Origin: Spodoptera frugiperda
Lineage: Eukaryota > Arthropoda > Insecta > Lepidoptera > Noctuidae
Direction of reading: 5' to 3'
NCBI RefSeq assembly: GCF_023101765.2
Contig: NC_064229.1
Location: forward strand, 10,950,473-11,014,472
DNA: 64,000 bases
This document shows, piece by piece, positions 32,134-45,090 of this stretch. The translations under genes and the position numbers were made by a program. Under the pieces are notes generated by a model that made no database searches, was not told the DNA's origin, and worked only from the letters and a program-made list of their open reading frames with translations. Within the stretch, counting starts at the first letter, position 1. Every line of letters begins with the position of its first letter.

Positions 32134-32221
32134 CTGCAGTACTCAGAGACATTTAATGGTTACTTAAACTATTCCTTAGTAACGATTTTGTACTGAAAAC
32201 AATTACTAAGGAATGCGGCAG
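32134..32221. mobile_element. Harbinger-like MITE, CCGCCGTA family, copy 3 (decayed)
   Basis: Left arm CTGCAGTACTCAGAGACATT then TAATGGTTACTTAA; right end ggaatgcggcag is eroded. Flanked by TAA (32131-32133) and TAG. Confidence 0.6.
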
Positions 32222-32361
32222 TAGCCCACGTTTAACGCTATATTTTATTATATTCAAAACTGACATTGTACAAGCATGAAACGACTGTTTCCTTATCGTA
32301 CTGTACCATTTACTAGTTCAAAATAAAGATATTCCGATACCCGAATTTCGAATGTACCTAT

Positions 32362-32600
32362 TTCTACGTGGTAGAGCTAAGCTGCATTTGCAGCTCGCAT
32401 TGGGCAAGCTCGGCCGGGGAAGTACCACGCTCTCACAGGCACCAGCGCAGCGTCAGCCCGAGCTGAAGCTGTGCCTGGTCGGTGATGAGGACCGGAATGC
32501 CCAGCCCCCTCCTCGAAACCTCGCAGGAGGGAACGACCTATTCAAGATACTAAGCCGTAGCACCCCATATATTGAGCACCCAGATCATCTATGGGTGTCT
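32362..32600. repeat. 'gtggtagagc...aagtaccacg' repeat, copy 2
   Basis: gtggtagagctaagctgcat, gctcggccggggaagtacca, ctgaagctgtgcctggtcgg, tgatgaggaccggaatgccc, cctattcaagatactaagcc. Long copy shared with 33860-34150. Confidence 0.75.
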
Positions 32601-33004
32601 TTTGTAAAGGTCCACAGTCCACCAGTGGACTCCACGGACTGTTGATGATACGGGTGTCCCTTAAAGTATGGATCGAATTGAATGATAAGGAGGTAAATTT
32701 CCAAACCTTTTGCATCTAAAGCGTGTTGGTCGAATTCTTAATAGTTCAAAAGTTATGACCAATTTTCGTTTTGTTCAGTTATTTTATAAAGTGCTCAAAG
32801 AAACGATCGTAAACAAGAAATTACCTATTAAGGGATATCAATGTAGTTTTTTTATACTTAGACTAAAAATATAAAAAAACTACATTGATAATCCTGACAA
32901 ATGAAGTCGCTCGCTCCTCAAGCATGAGGGTGCGGCATTAAAACCTAGCAAGTACCCAATGTAACTATATTAAGAGTTATATTGTGTACTTTCTAAGATC
33001 ATTC

Positions 33005-33180
33005 ACAAACCGGTGAAGGCAAACATCGTGAAAAAACCTGGACTTATAATTTCCAATTATAAGTTTGAAATCGCCAATCCGCCTTAAGCAGATGTGGTGA
33101 TTAATATTCATTCTTACTCCATGTGAGAAAAGGCATTTTCTTAGCAGTGGGACAATTACAGACTGATGACGTTGCAGCTT
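33005..33180 (+). mobile_element. CR1-type retroposon 3' tail, second copy
   Basis: aaccggtgaaggcaaacatc, tataagtttgaaatcgccaa, cttagcagtgggacaattac, agactgatgac; parallels 18717-18905. Confidence 0.65.
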
Positions 33181-33859
33181 GGTGCTTTCTTGTTTATGAT
33201 CGTTTCCTTGAGCCCTTTATCAAATAATGGAACAAACAGAAAATTGGTCATAAATTCTGAACAGTAAAGAATTCGACAAACATGCTTAGATGCAAACAGT
33301 TTCGAAATTACCTCTCTTTACCTCGGTTCAGTTTGACCCATACATTGAAGGACGCCCTGTATAAGTCACAGTGCATGATTACATCAATATAGAACATATA
33401 TGGGGCGTTACGAGTAACTTGGATAGGTCGCATTATCTACCTCACATTGCACTTAACCGGACTCATGTCCGCAACATCTGTTAAATTACAACAATTAACT
33501 AATGTAATAGTTACAACATAGTTTTCGTTTAAATGAAACGAAAATGCAATGTGAGGTATAATTTAGGTTAGGTGGTATAGGTGAGAGAGGTAAGCGATTA
33601 TCGCATTTTGGTAAAAGGGATTTAGCTAACACCAAAGTTTAGAAGTCTATAGGAATCAACCGTGACACTGACACAACCGTAATTCAATAGTGGTAACACA
33701 ATGCATACATAGGACATAGTAAAACAATATTAAAATTAACAACAGCGTCAATAATTTCCTGTTATAAAAAATATGCCAAGTACCATCAAAACTAACGGAA
33801 TACTCGTGTGAACCTGAACGATCAATGCAACGGTACGGTTTTTTGGAACCTCACTTCAC

Positions 33860-34150
33860 GTGGTAGAGCCAAGCTGCATTAACCTGCAGCTCGCAATGGG
33901 TAGGCTCGACCGGGGAAGTACCACGCTCTCACCGCGATACACCGGCGTGGCAGGCTTCTGAAGCTGGTAGCTGTGCTGGTGGGTGATGAGGTCCGGAATA
34001 CCCAGCCCCCTTCTCGAAACTTCTGAGAAGGGACCGGCCTATTCAAGATACTAACCGTAGCACCCCGCATTGAGGACCACTGAGCCTGCAGAAATGCCCG
34101 GTCCTACGAGTAACTTGAATAGGTCGTCTTACATCAACCTCGCATTGAAA
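33860..34150. repeat. 'gtggtagagc...aagtaccacg' repeat, copy 3
   Basis: gtggtagagccaagctgcat, aggctcgaccggggaagtac, ggtgatgaggtccggaatac, cctattcaagatactaaccg, cgagtaacttgaataggtcg. A matching tail piece lies at 33408-33465. Confidence 0.75.
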
Positions 34151-34164
34151 TTGGGTAGTTTCCT

Positions 34165-37100
34165 TCAAAAACAAAACGTTTCGACTTTTCAATACAATAA
34201 AAATGTTTAATTTTCACATTTTTCTAGTAAAATACTAAGAAATTAGTATGCTTATTAATGCAGTCTTCTGCGACGTTACAACACGCTACCTCATACAAAA
34301 TTAAATGTATAAATAATCATATAAACGTAACACCTTGGAAACTACCCCGTTAAGCGGTGCAACATCTATACATGTTTATTTTTCTAACAATGCGAGGTAT
34401 AGCACCGACATTTATAAACATATTCAGTAGATAACGTTAACAGTATGTCACTCAGTTTTATTCCATATCGGATTAAAATATTAAATTACATATTTGAAAT
34501 ACTGGGATTTAAGTAAAGACAGTTAGGCTAACTACTACATGTATGGCGATTATTAACATCGTGCGAATCGCAGATTTGATCCGCACACTGAACAAACTAT
34601 GATAAATAGGAATGGGTCATGCCTGAATCATGATGTCAATAATTAACCTTATGTCAAAGGGCTTAAGTACTAAAATGCCGCATACTATGTACAATATATG
34701 TAGGTACGCGAGGATTTTAAGAAATCTATAAGATCTCTTCATTATAATCTGTATCTACATAGTTTACTGTTTGTATGGCCTAATGTTCCTCCGATGTCAT
34801 GTAACATACCTACATTGTGTCATATTTTAGTCTATTTAGCGTAATTTAATATATGATTTGAAATATTCGTTTCAAATGTAATGTACTGTTTCAAATCAAA
34901 TGAGTGGGCAAGTTGGTCTTGTTTTGCATTTAATGCAAAACATAGGATGCGTAAGGATAGAATGACTTTAGGTTTTATTAAAAATCGGTCGAAGCAAAAC
35001 GGATAATATAGTATAAGAAAAAAAAAACAAAAAAACAGCATTCCTGACGAATAACTGTCGGGTTTGTAAGAAAAAAAAAAACTAAAAAAAAGTAATTTAA
35101 AATAATACAAAAAAAAAACATTAAAAAGTAAGAAAAACAAAAAAAAAACAACAAAAAGTTAAAAAATGTATAAAGTGTATTACAAAAAAATAAAAAAAAA
35201 ACAATGAAAACCAACAAAAAATACAAAAAAGAAAGAAAATACAAAAAAAAAAATTAGTATAGGATGTAAATAGTAATATAAATATGAAATACAATATGTT
35301 TAAGACTAGCTATGTAAGGATCTCCAAGCTACCACTGAAAGCACTGCCAATAAGTGTACTAGTTCTAACTTACAATTAAATAAAATAAAAATATAATATA
35401 AGATATGGATAAGTGTGTGAAATCGATAATTAAATATAAGGTAAAATTAGGAAGGTGATGATATGATGATGAACACTAGAATTACGCAACTACATCATTA
35501 CTAGTTAAAATATTTCAACTCTATATTGCATTTCACTAACATTCCAACATCAAACAGAATAAACCCTTTTATTCATTAAAAGGCTTTTTTTCTGGTTTAT
35601 ATAAAGCGTACTGAGTTGAAATGTCTTCTCTAGTAAGGTTTAGTTAGTTTGTAAGTAAATTGGCAGCAAAATTATATGTTCTATACACGATTAACACCTC
35701 TTAGTAGCTATTAACCAACATTTGATGACAATATTAGAACATCTTGGAGTGTATTGAAAAATCATTTCTCAAAGTACAGTGCTTAGAGAAAGCCTAGTGT
35801 GTTTATTGACACTCAAACTCCACTCAATTGCGTACGAATTGAGTGGTATTTGGTGCGGGCACTACTTAAACTGGGAGAGCCTCTGCTAGGATCAATGAGG
35901 CGTTTGTCTAAGAGGACTTGCAATGAATAAGATGACTTATTCAATACACTTTAGTCATGGTATGGCTAGCCAATTGTGCATGGGATATCTGCTTTTGCTG
36001 CTGAATGTAGCTCTAAGTTTGTATTATAAAATGGACACTATTCTATATAGTGTCCAGAAAACTCAATGAAATGGCATCACTATCGCAATTAGATGTAAAT
36101 ATCGAGAAGGGAAAAAATCTCTTATATACTTATTAATAATTAAGTGCATAGCCCCGTCGGTACCACCTTAAATAGAAATAGGTTTTTTATACAATCAATC
36201 AGTAAGTCGAAATAGAAATAAACTTTGTATTCTTTTTACGGGTTTTTGTACGTATTGAATGTAATATTGGGCATAGGGGAACCTGGTTGCCGGCGGAAGA
36301 ACCGCATCGTGGCGGTCAACGGCGGTAACCAACGTAGACGTAAAAATACTGAGTAATATATGATCCGGACTGGAGTAGAATGAACATCTATCTGCGAGCT
36401 TCTTTGACATATTCAAAGTAGAGGTCGCAGAGTGGGGGAAAGCTTAAAGGCTTTTGTTAAAAAAGTCAAAGCTACCAATCATATACCAGATACCCCTATC
36501 GATACTACTTCCAGCTGTGTAAAACAAGGGAGTTTATTTTATCCCAAGGCAAGGTCAACCATTATCTATAAGCTAGCTTTAGGCAGTAAGATGAGGCTCT
36601 TATAAATGTATCTTATATTCCTTTTGGCGAATTAATCTTTAAAAAACAGTAAACAACAAACTACAATGCATTTAATTTTACCATAACATAATGCAGTGGT
36701 GTTTTTTTGTCTGTGAATATTCAATTTGGCTGTGGTTTTTCACGTACCAAGACGGTGTAATAACTTATTTTTTATTATTCGAAAGGTTAAGACAGACAGC
36801 TTGGTTAATTTGTAAGTTTTGTGATATAATTAGGTATAAGTTAGAATAGGTTTTTTATATTATTTTTACGAAGCAAATGCTGTGACTTTGTTATTGTTCT
36901 TCCGCCTACTTGTCTGCCGCGTCCGACATCATTCGCTTGTTCTAATGTGTGAATCTTGTGTGAATGAGTGGGAAGGTGTGTAAGTAAGAGTCTATCTCGT
37001 GAAACGAATTCCATGTTTGTGGCGCCACACCTTTGGAAAACTGTGATAATAATCTAGTCAATGCATTGTACGTGAGAATTCTTTCATGGGGTAGAGGGTG

Positions 37101-37390
37101 AGATAGAACTGGGTGGAAGAGTGAGGAGTGACTGGAGGTACCGTTTGAATGAGGACAATAAAACATGTGATACTTATGTGTGATATTACGACAAGGAGTG
37201 ATGGTGAACGAAAGGACAAGCTAAGTATTTAAAACTCGAAATAGTAAATGCAAGAAAATAAGGGTTCGGAATACATGGACAGTGTAAGAAATACCTAAAA
37301 GTTAGCTATGGCCAATATCTGAGGGCATAATCGAGCCTACGAGTAGAATGTATATTAGAACCTATGTATAAAGAGATAAGATATAAAGAC
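34165..37390 (+). other. AT-rich non-coding stretch downstream of unc79
   Basis: No gene found. Contains the A-rich block 35015-35258 and TGTAAATA motifs at 35265 and 36094. Could be distal 3' UTR or intergenic. Confidence 0.4.
35015..35258 (+). repeat. A-rich low-complexity tract
   Basis: About 240 bp with repeated A-runs of 7-11 separated by short words (caaaaaaac, gtaag, attaaaaag). A similar but shorter tract is at 37855-37945. The minus-strand ORFs rich in Phe here are artefacts of it. Confidence 0.8.
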
Positions 37391-37395
37391 ATAAG

Positions 37396-38655
37396 TGTAA
37401 ATATAAATGAGAAACAAAAAAAGAAAGCACTTTAATACATAATAATAGGAATTAGTGGTGTACTGGGAAGGTGTACCTGTACATATTCTGGCGAAATTCG
37501 GTACCATTTAAATACTAAGACGTATAGCATAAACAATACAAAAAAATATATGTTATTTGCCGTCTGTCTTCCATTATTTTATTAAATTATACTTTTCCAA
37601 ACGACTTTCTGTCGGGTTGAAATAACGGGATTTTGAAAACACAGATTTGTCTCCCTACAGTTCCCATATACCTGAACTTGTAGATATTAATTTTAATTGT
37701 AATATAGATAAATGTTTAAAGGGTTAAGTTAGCTAATGTAGATATAAACGTGGAAAGTGATGCAACAGCAATGAGAACGTTATAGTTAAGGAATTAATCA
37801 CGGTTTCTGTACATAGGCGACTCCGTGTTAGGTTAAAGTATAATACATAAATAAAAAATCCAAAAAAATAACAAAAAAAAGTAAAAAAGTGTGAAAAAGT
37901 ATACAAAAAATGAAAAAAAAATCAATGGAAAAATAAAAAAAAATAGAACGTAAGTTATTAATAAGATCTTGTTCATGTGCTACTGACAAACATATAATAA
38001 CAATACATAAAATACCTAAACTACTAATACCACAGAATAAATAAAATTGTACATAGAAATCTGTATGCGAAGTACAACGTGTTACGCCACCGGCCTAACA
38101 CGGCTTGCTACGACGCCAAAGATTAAAAGGTATGCATATGGACAAGTTAGGAACATAAGTTGTACATTGGTCAATGATCGTTGTAAAACAAAAATATTAA
38201 GGTGACATTCGATTGTAATAGGTAAAACCTAACTCACGGTATCTGTACATATAACACCGTGTTAAAATAAGTAGGGTAGAGCTTAGCGTTTACTTGTATA
38301 TATAGGTTTAAAGATAATGATTGATGATGACGATAATTGATGATGAATTTTAAAGAAAATGTAATCTTTCAAACAATTACACGAATATAAGCCGACATAA
38401 TAAACATTGGGCTATTCTTATAACAAAGGCTATTTAAATAGCAACGCGTTGTTCAAACGACATCGTGCTATGTCTGTTACCACAGGCACTTCAAAAATAC
38501 AATTTGATCACCATAATGTTTACAACTGTAAACCATAACATCAGACATTTTTGACGCAAAAATTACTATTAGGTGTTAATAAATATGTACGTGAAGATAT
38601 AAAACGGGATGATAGTTAAGTATAACCGTGCTAAGTGATATGTATATATAGCACG
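37396..38655 (+). promoter_or_regulatory. cluster of nine TGTANATA (Pumilio-type) motifs with local hairpins
   Basis: Seen: TGTAAATA 37396; TGTACATA 37478, 37808, 38048, 38244; TGTAGATA 37679, 37737; TGTATATA 38295, 38641. By base composition about 0.3 would be expected here (my rough estimate). Three are framed by complementary arms: CACGG/CCGTG (37799-37827), CACGGT/ACCGTG (38235-38261), CGTGCTA/TAGCACG (38627-38655). UGUANAUA is the established Pumilio/PUF RNA motif, so the + strand is the meaningful one if transcribed. Whether it belongs to the unc79 3' UTR or another RNA is unknown. Confidence 0.5.
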
Positions 38656-38742
38656 TGATATTGCATAGGATTAAACTGTAACATAAAAATTAGGAGAATA
38701 GAATGAGTTATGTGCATACATAACTATTCAGGCCAGTTAATT

Positions 38743-41700
38743 CCGTGCTTCGGAGGGCACGTTAAGCCGTCGGTCCCGGCTGTCCTACCAATACCCTGGA
38801 CAGTCGTCACCATGCTTCGTCATGTTCTTATTGCAATCTAGTCTTGTTCTTGGACATCGACACCCACATGTTGGGTTGCGGTGGCCAAATGGCCTGCGCT
38901 AGTCGCATCGTGTAAAACACCGAAGTCTCAGGAACGGACTAGACAGTCTTCACACAAGGCAGGGGAATGTCTTCACGGCATACTGACGCGTGTGGATGAT
39001 AAATCGCTAAGATTTTACACCACTATGGTCGCACGTTTGTCTCATCATGAGATTTAAAATTAATTCTTACTAGCCCTAACCATATATAAGAGCCTCATCG
39101 AGCTATACTAGTTCTCATAAGTTTAGAATAGTACAAGAGACTTAAATGTCGAAACTTCTTCGTGCTTCGGAGGGCACGTAAAGCCGTCGGTCCCGGCTGT
39201 CCCACTACTATCCCGGACAGTCGTCACCATGCTTCGTCATGTTCTAACAGAGACTGGTCCGTCCCAGGGCGCCAGTGTTCCCATTACTTGGGACGCGGGG
39301 ACTGACGCTCGCGTCGGTCGCTCCGTGTATCGCACGGTCCCGGTGCGGACTGGTCTAACCTATCACACGCGTCAGGGGAATGTCTCGGCATACTGACAAC
39401 TGGGTAGGTGCCTTTACACGCGTTATTAATTACATTAATAAAACCTTGAAATATTAATGATTTCAAGCATTCACACTCATGAAGTGGAACGTAAGTTCCA
39501 CTGTAGTGTTGAAAACAAGTGACATGTACTGGTACTATTAACTTGACTGTAATAGCTACTGTACTGTCCCACTTACCAACAAATATATTAATTGATTAAT
39601 ACCACGTGTGTTAAAGGAGTTCTTTCAATAAGTCATTGGACATTGTTGCTAGAAATGAATATGGTCATTAATAAATTTATCTAATATACTAAAATGACAC
39701 AATGTAGGAAAGCTTGCTTCGGATGGCACGTTAAGCCGCGGTCTCAGCTTTTCATCCTACACATTAAGCCGGGTCCAGACGAGTGTAACGTGTAATGTAA
39801 TCCACCGTGTAATGTAACACGAATTCTTCAGCGCGAGTGTTACATGTAATGCTCGTACTGCCGTCCACACGTAGAATTCGTGTTACATTACACGGTGGAT
39901 TACATTACACGTTACACTCGTCTGGACCCGGCTTTAGAAAGACGTCGCCATGCTTTGCCCTAGGGCGCCAATGTTCCCATGACTTGGGATACCAGGAACT
40001 GATGCCCACGTCGGTCATCGTCATTAAAAGTTGGATTTTTCTTAGAATATTCAGACAATATTTTAATTATTGACATTATGTATTCCGACATAAGTATTAA
40101 GTTCAAAAAATATCAGTAATAACGAATTACTCGTAATAAGGTTTGAGCAATCAAATGTGAACGTGTGTAAAGCACTCAAATTAAACAAACAAAGCATTTT
40201 AGGAAATTTTATGTATTACAATTATAAAAAAAATATCGATAATAGTCAGGTAGGAATAAAACTGAAATGAACAGTAATATATTGAAAGAACTTGAGTTTT
40301 ATATATAAACAATAATTATGTCTGTAACTCATAAACCCAGATGTAATTTATGAAGTTAAATAATTGTCTTCGTGCTTCGGAGGGCACGTAAAGCCGTCGG
40401 TCCCGGCTGTCCCACTACTATCCCGGACAGTCGTCACCATGCTTCGTCATGTTCTAACAGAGACTGGTCCGTCCCAGGGCGCCAGTGTTCCCATTACTTG
40501 GGACGCGGGGACTGACGCTCGCGTCGGTCGCTCCGTGTATCGCACTGTCCCGGTGCGGACTGGTCTAACCTATCACACGCGTCAGGGGAATGTCTCGGCA
40601 TACTGACAACTGGGTAGGTGCCTTTACACGCGTTATTAATTACATTAACTTCAATTCTTAATGAATTAATTCAACGCGTGTAAAAGGATTTCATCATTAC
40701 TTTCCGGTCATTGTAACCGAATTACGAGTTTCTTGAATGAATACACATTGTATTGCACTACAGTGATATAATGTAATACTTCGTGCTTCGGAGGGCACGT
40801 TAAGCCGTCGGTCCCGGCTGTCACGCTAACGCCAGTGACAGTCGTCACGAGCGAGTTAGCTCCTGGTAATTATTGTGGCCTAGCCTTAGCTTGAGAGACC
40901 AGTATACAGCCAACTACAGGTATTTACAAACCACGTTAAGAAATCGATGTACACGAGATGCTGGACACCAAGGTTAGGGCAGGTCACAGCCGAGCGTAGG
41001 AGTCAGGGGAATATCATCGCGATATACTGACAAATACGCTCGAAGCTTACTTAGTACGCTTAATGTGTACTAGTAAGTGTTTTCACAATAGATTGAATAT
41101 TTCCCAAACAAGTGCTCCTTGTGGATATGGTAATCTATTGAGAAGATAATAACCGAGCAGTAACGAAACTAATAACAAGAAACATAAAAATACTTAAGAG
41201 CCATGCTTCATCATGAATGGGCTGGCTCGACTGGCGTTATACCACCTCAGAAAACCGGCATGTATTAACGTTGTTGCCTGCGTTGTGCTCCGCTGGTGTT
41301 ACTGAACGCTAAATCTTTCGTCTATCCCGACAATCCCCAAATCCCCACAAATGGGCAACGTACTTGTAACTCTTCTAGTGTTTATGGTGTCCATGGGCGC
41401 CGCCAATTGCTAACAATCAGATGATCTAGGTACTCGTTTGCCTTCTCATCTCGTGAAAAAGTTAAAGTACATGCAGAAGATCGCAAACCATCTATCTTTT
41501 ATACCGTGCTTCGGAGGGCACGTAAAGCCGTCGGTCCCGGCTGTCCCACTACTATCCCGGACAGTCGTCACCATGCTTCGTCATGTTCTAACAGAGACTA
41601 GTCCGTCCCAGGGCGCCAGTGTTCCCATTACTTGGGACACGGGGACTGACGCTCGCGTCGGTCGCTCCGTGTATCGCACTGTCCCGGTGCGGACTGGTCT

Positions 41701-44700
41701 AACCTATCACACGCGTCAGGGGAATGTCTCGGCATACTGACAACTGGGTAGGTGCCTTTACACGCGTTATTAATTACATTAACTTGCAGTGCGATGTTCT
41801 CACGACCTGAAACAATTTCGTACCTGACAGTTTCACACACTACAGCTGAAGGCCAAGGATTCGTATGTTATTTACTCCTTCAGATAACCAACAATAGCGG
41901 TGTAATTATTCAACAAAATTATTGATTAATTGATTAATACAACGCGTGTAAAACGATTTAGGCGTTACTTTACGGTCATTGTATCGAATTACAAGTTTCA
42001 TGTATGTAAACACATTATATTGCACTACAGTGATATAATGTAATACTCCGTGCTTCGGAGGGCACGTTAAGCCGTCGGTCCCGGCTGTCACGCTAACGCC
42101 AGTGACAGTCGTCACGAGCGAGTTAGCTCCTGGTAATTATTGTGGCCTAGCCTTAGCTTGAGAGACCAGTATACAGCCAACTACAGGTATTCACAAACCA
42201 CGTTAAGAAATCGATGTGCACGAGATGCTGTACACCAAGGTTAGGGCGGGTCACAGCCGAGCGTAGGAGTCAGGGGAATATCATCGCGATATACTGACAA
42301 ATACGCTCGAAGCTTACTTAGTACGCTTAATGTGTACTAGTAAGTGTTTTCACAATAGATTGAATATTTCCCAAACAAGTGCTCCTTGTGGATATGGTAA
42401 TCTATTGAGAAGACAATAAATAGCAGACCCAGTTAAACTGGTGTAGAGGCCAATGATGAGTGGAAATCAGCCAGAAGTTGAGGATTCCTTGGATCGGAAA
42501 TTGTTTGATTTAAAGGTGATCGCGATAGTGTCAGTCAAGTAAATGCTTCATGTAAGTAGTTATATCCAGCTTCGGCTTTCATTACTATGCTACAAATGAA
42601 ATCATTGATTTTATATTAAATTTGCCCAGACTATTACTATGAATACTTGGTTAAAATTAAATCGCAAATTGTCGAATGTATGCATTGTGTGCCACTATGT
42701 CTATACTGTTCACTAACAACTAATGTATATCATCAAGATTTAGATAATCAAAATTTGGACTTGTACTTGTAACTCCTCTGGTGTTTTTGGTTTCCAAGGG
42801 CTGCGCCGGTTGTTTACCATCAGGTGATCCATATTGTTCGTTTGCCAGCTTATCCCATAAAAAAATCTGGGTGGCCTACAGAATATCGCAAACCCTCGAC
42901 ATTTTATATCGTGCTTCGGAGGGCACGTAAAGCCGTCGGTCCCGGCTGTCCCACTACTATCCCGGACAGTCGTCACCATGCTTCGTCATGTTCTAACAGA
43001 GACTGGTCCGTCCCAGGGCGCCAGTGTTCCCATTACTTGGGACACGGGGACTGACGCTCGCGTCGGTCGCTCCGTGTATCGCACTGTCCCGGTGCGGACT
43101 GGTCTAACCTATCACACGCGTCAGGGGAATGTCTCGGCATACTGACAACTGGGTAGGTGCCTTTACACGCGTTATTAATTACATTAACTTCAATTCTTAA
43201 TGAATTAATTTAACGCGTGTAAAAGGATTTCATCATTACTTTCCGGTCATTGTAACCGAATTACGAGTTTCTTGAATGAATACACATTGTATTACACTAC
43301 AGTGATATAATGTAATACTTCGTGCTTCGGAGGGCACGTTAAGCCGTCGGTCCCGGCTGTCACGCTAACGCCAGTGACAGTCGTCACGAGCGAGTTAGCT
43401 CCTGGTAATTATTGTGGCCTAGCCTTAGCTTGAGAGACCAGTATACAGCCAACTACAGGTATTCACAAACCACGTTAAGAAATCGATGTGCACGAGATGC
43501 TGTACACCAAGGTTAGGGCGGGTCACAGCCGAGCGTAGGAGTCAGGGGAATATCATCGCGATATACTGACAAATACGCTCGAAGCTTACTTAGTACGCTT
43601 AATGTGTACTAGTAAGTGTCTTCACAATAGATTGAATATTTCCCAAACAAGTGCTCCTTGCTCGTGGATATGGTAATCTATTGAGAAGATAATAACCGAG
43701 CCGTAGCGAAAGTAATAACAGGAAACATAAAAATACTTAAGAGCCATGCTTCATCATGAATGGGCTGGCTTGACTGGCGTTATACCACCTCAGAAAACCG
43801 GCGTGAATTAACGTTGTTGCCTGCGTTGTGCTCCGCTGATGTTACTGGACGCTAAATCTTTCGTCTATCTCGACAATCCCCAAATTCTCAAACATTGACA
43901 TTGTACTTGTAACTCCTCTGGTGTTTATGGTGTCCATGGGCACTGCCAATTGCTTACGATCAGATGATCTAGGTACTCGTTTCCCTTCTCATCTCGTGAA
44001 AAAGTTAAAGTACATGCAGAAGATGGCAAACCATCTATCTTTTATACCGTGCTTCGGAGGGCACGTAAAGCCGTCGGTCCCGGCTGTCCCACTTCTATCC
44101 CGGACAGTCGTCACCATGCTTCGTCATGTTCTAACAGAGACTGGTCCGTCCCAGGGCGCCAGTGTTCCCATTACTTGGGACGCGGGGACTGACGCTCGCG
44201 TCGGTCGCTCCGTGTATCGCACTGTCCCGGTGCGGACTGGTCTAACCTATCACACGCGTCAGGGGAATGAATGTCTCGGCATACTGACAACTGGGTAGGT
44301 GCCTTTACACGCGTTATTAATTACATTAACTTCAATTCTTAATGAATTAATTCAATGCGTGTAAAAGGATTTCATCATTACTTTCCGGTCATTGTAACCG
44401 AATTACCCGTTTCTTGAATGTATACACATTGTATTGCACTACAGTGATATAATGTAATACTTCGTGCTTCGGAGGGCACGTTAAGCCGTCGGTCCCGGCT
44501 GTCACGCTAACGCCAGTGACAGTCGTCACGAGCGAGTTAGCTCCTGGTAATTATTGTGGCCTAGCCTTAGCTTGAGAGACCAGTATACAGCCAACTACAG
44601 GTATTCACAAACCACGTTAAGAAATCGATGTGCACGAGATGCTGTACACCAAGGTTAGGGCGGGTCACAGCCGAGCGTAGGAGTCAGGGGAATATCATCG

Positions 44701-45090
44701 CGATATACTGACAAATACGCTCGAAGCTTACTTAGTACGCTTAATGTGTACTAGTAAGTGTTTTCACAATAGATTGAATATTTCCCAAACAAGTGCTCCT
44801 TGTGGATATGGTAATCTATTGAGAAGACAGTTAAACTAGTTGAACTAGTAAATGGCACAAGCTGAAGCAAACTCACTCACTCTGTACCGTATGTCATACA
44901 ATACCTGACAGTCGTCACCATGCTTTGTCATGTTCTGACAGAAACTAGTCCGTCCCTGGGCGCCAGTGTTCCCATTACTTGGGACACGGGGACTGACGCT
45001 CGCGTCGGTCGTTCCGTGTATCGCACTGTCCCGGTGCGGACTGGTCTAACCTATCACACGCGTCAGGGGAATGAATGTCTCGACACAAAA
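38743..45090 (+). repeat. satellite-like array of alternating A and B repeats with an inserted retroposon (X)
   Basis: All cores start CGTGCTTCGGAGGGCACG. A-type: 39160, 40371, 41505, 42910, 44048 and a partial at about 44900; degenerate relatives at 38743 and 39715. B-type: 40782, 42049, 43321, 44463. A-to-A spacing is 1134, 1405 and 1138 bp; A-to-B is 411, 544, 411 and 415. B is followed by a retroposon segment X (41200-41470, 42755-42870, 43738-44005) of the 28931-29224 family, then the next A. The 41.5-42.9 kb unit carries extra unique DNA. I recall the core as an old lepidopteran interspersed repeat. ORFs inside A units are fortuitous. Confidence 0.85.
39767..39932. mobile_element. 166-bp MITE with about 60-bp inverted arms inside the satellite
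   Basis: Left AGCCGGGTCCAGACGAGTGT, right its exact complement; arms continue through ACGTGTAATGTAATCCACCG and TGTAATGTAACACGAATTC. TTA target duplications at 39764-39766 and 39933-39935 (PIF/Harbinger type). Splits a degenerate A-like copy. Confidence 0.85.

Noticed and set aside
34832..35244. Phe-rich minus-strand ORFs
   Set aside because: Product of the A-rich low-complexity tract.
38743..45090. CRISPR-like array
   Set aside because: Units are hundreds of bases long, eukaryotic context, no short direct repeat with unique spacers.
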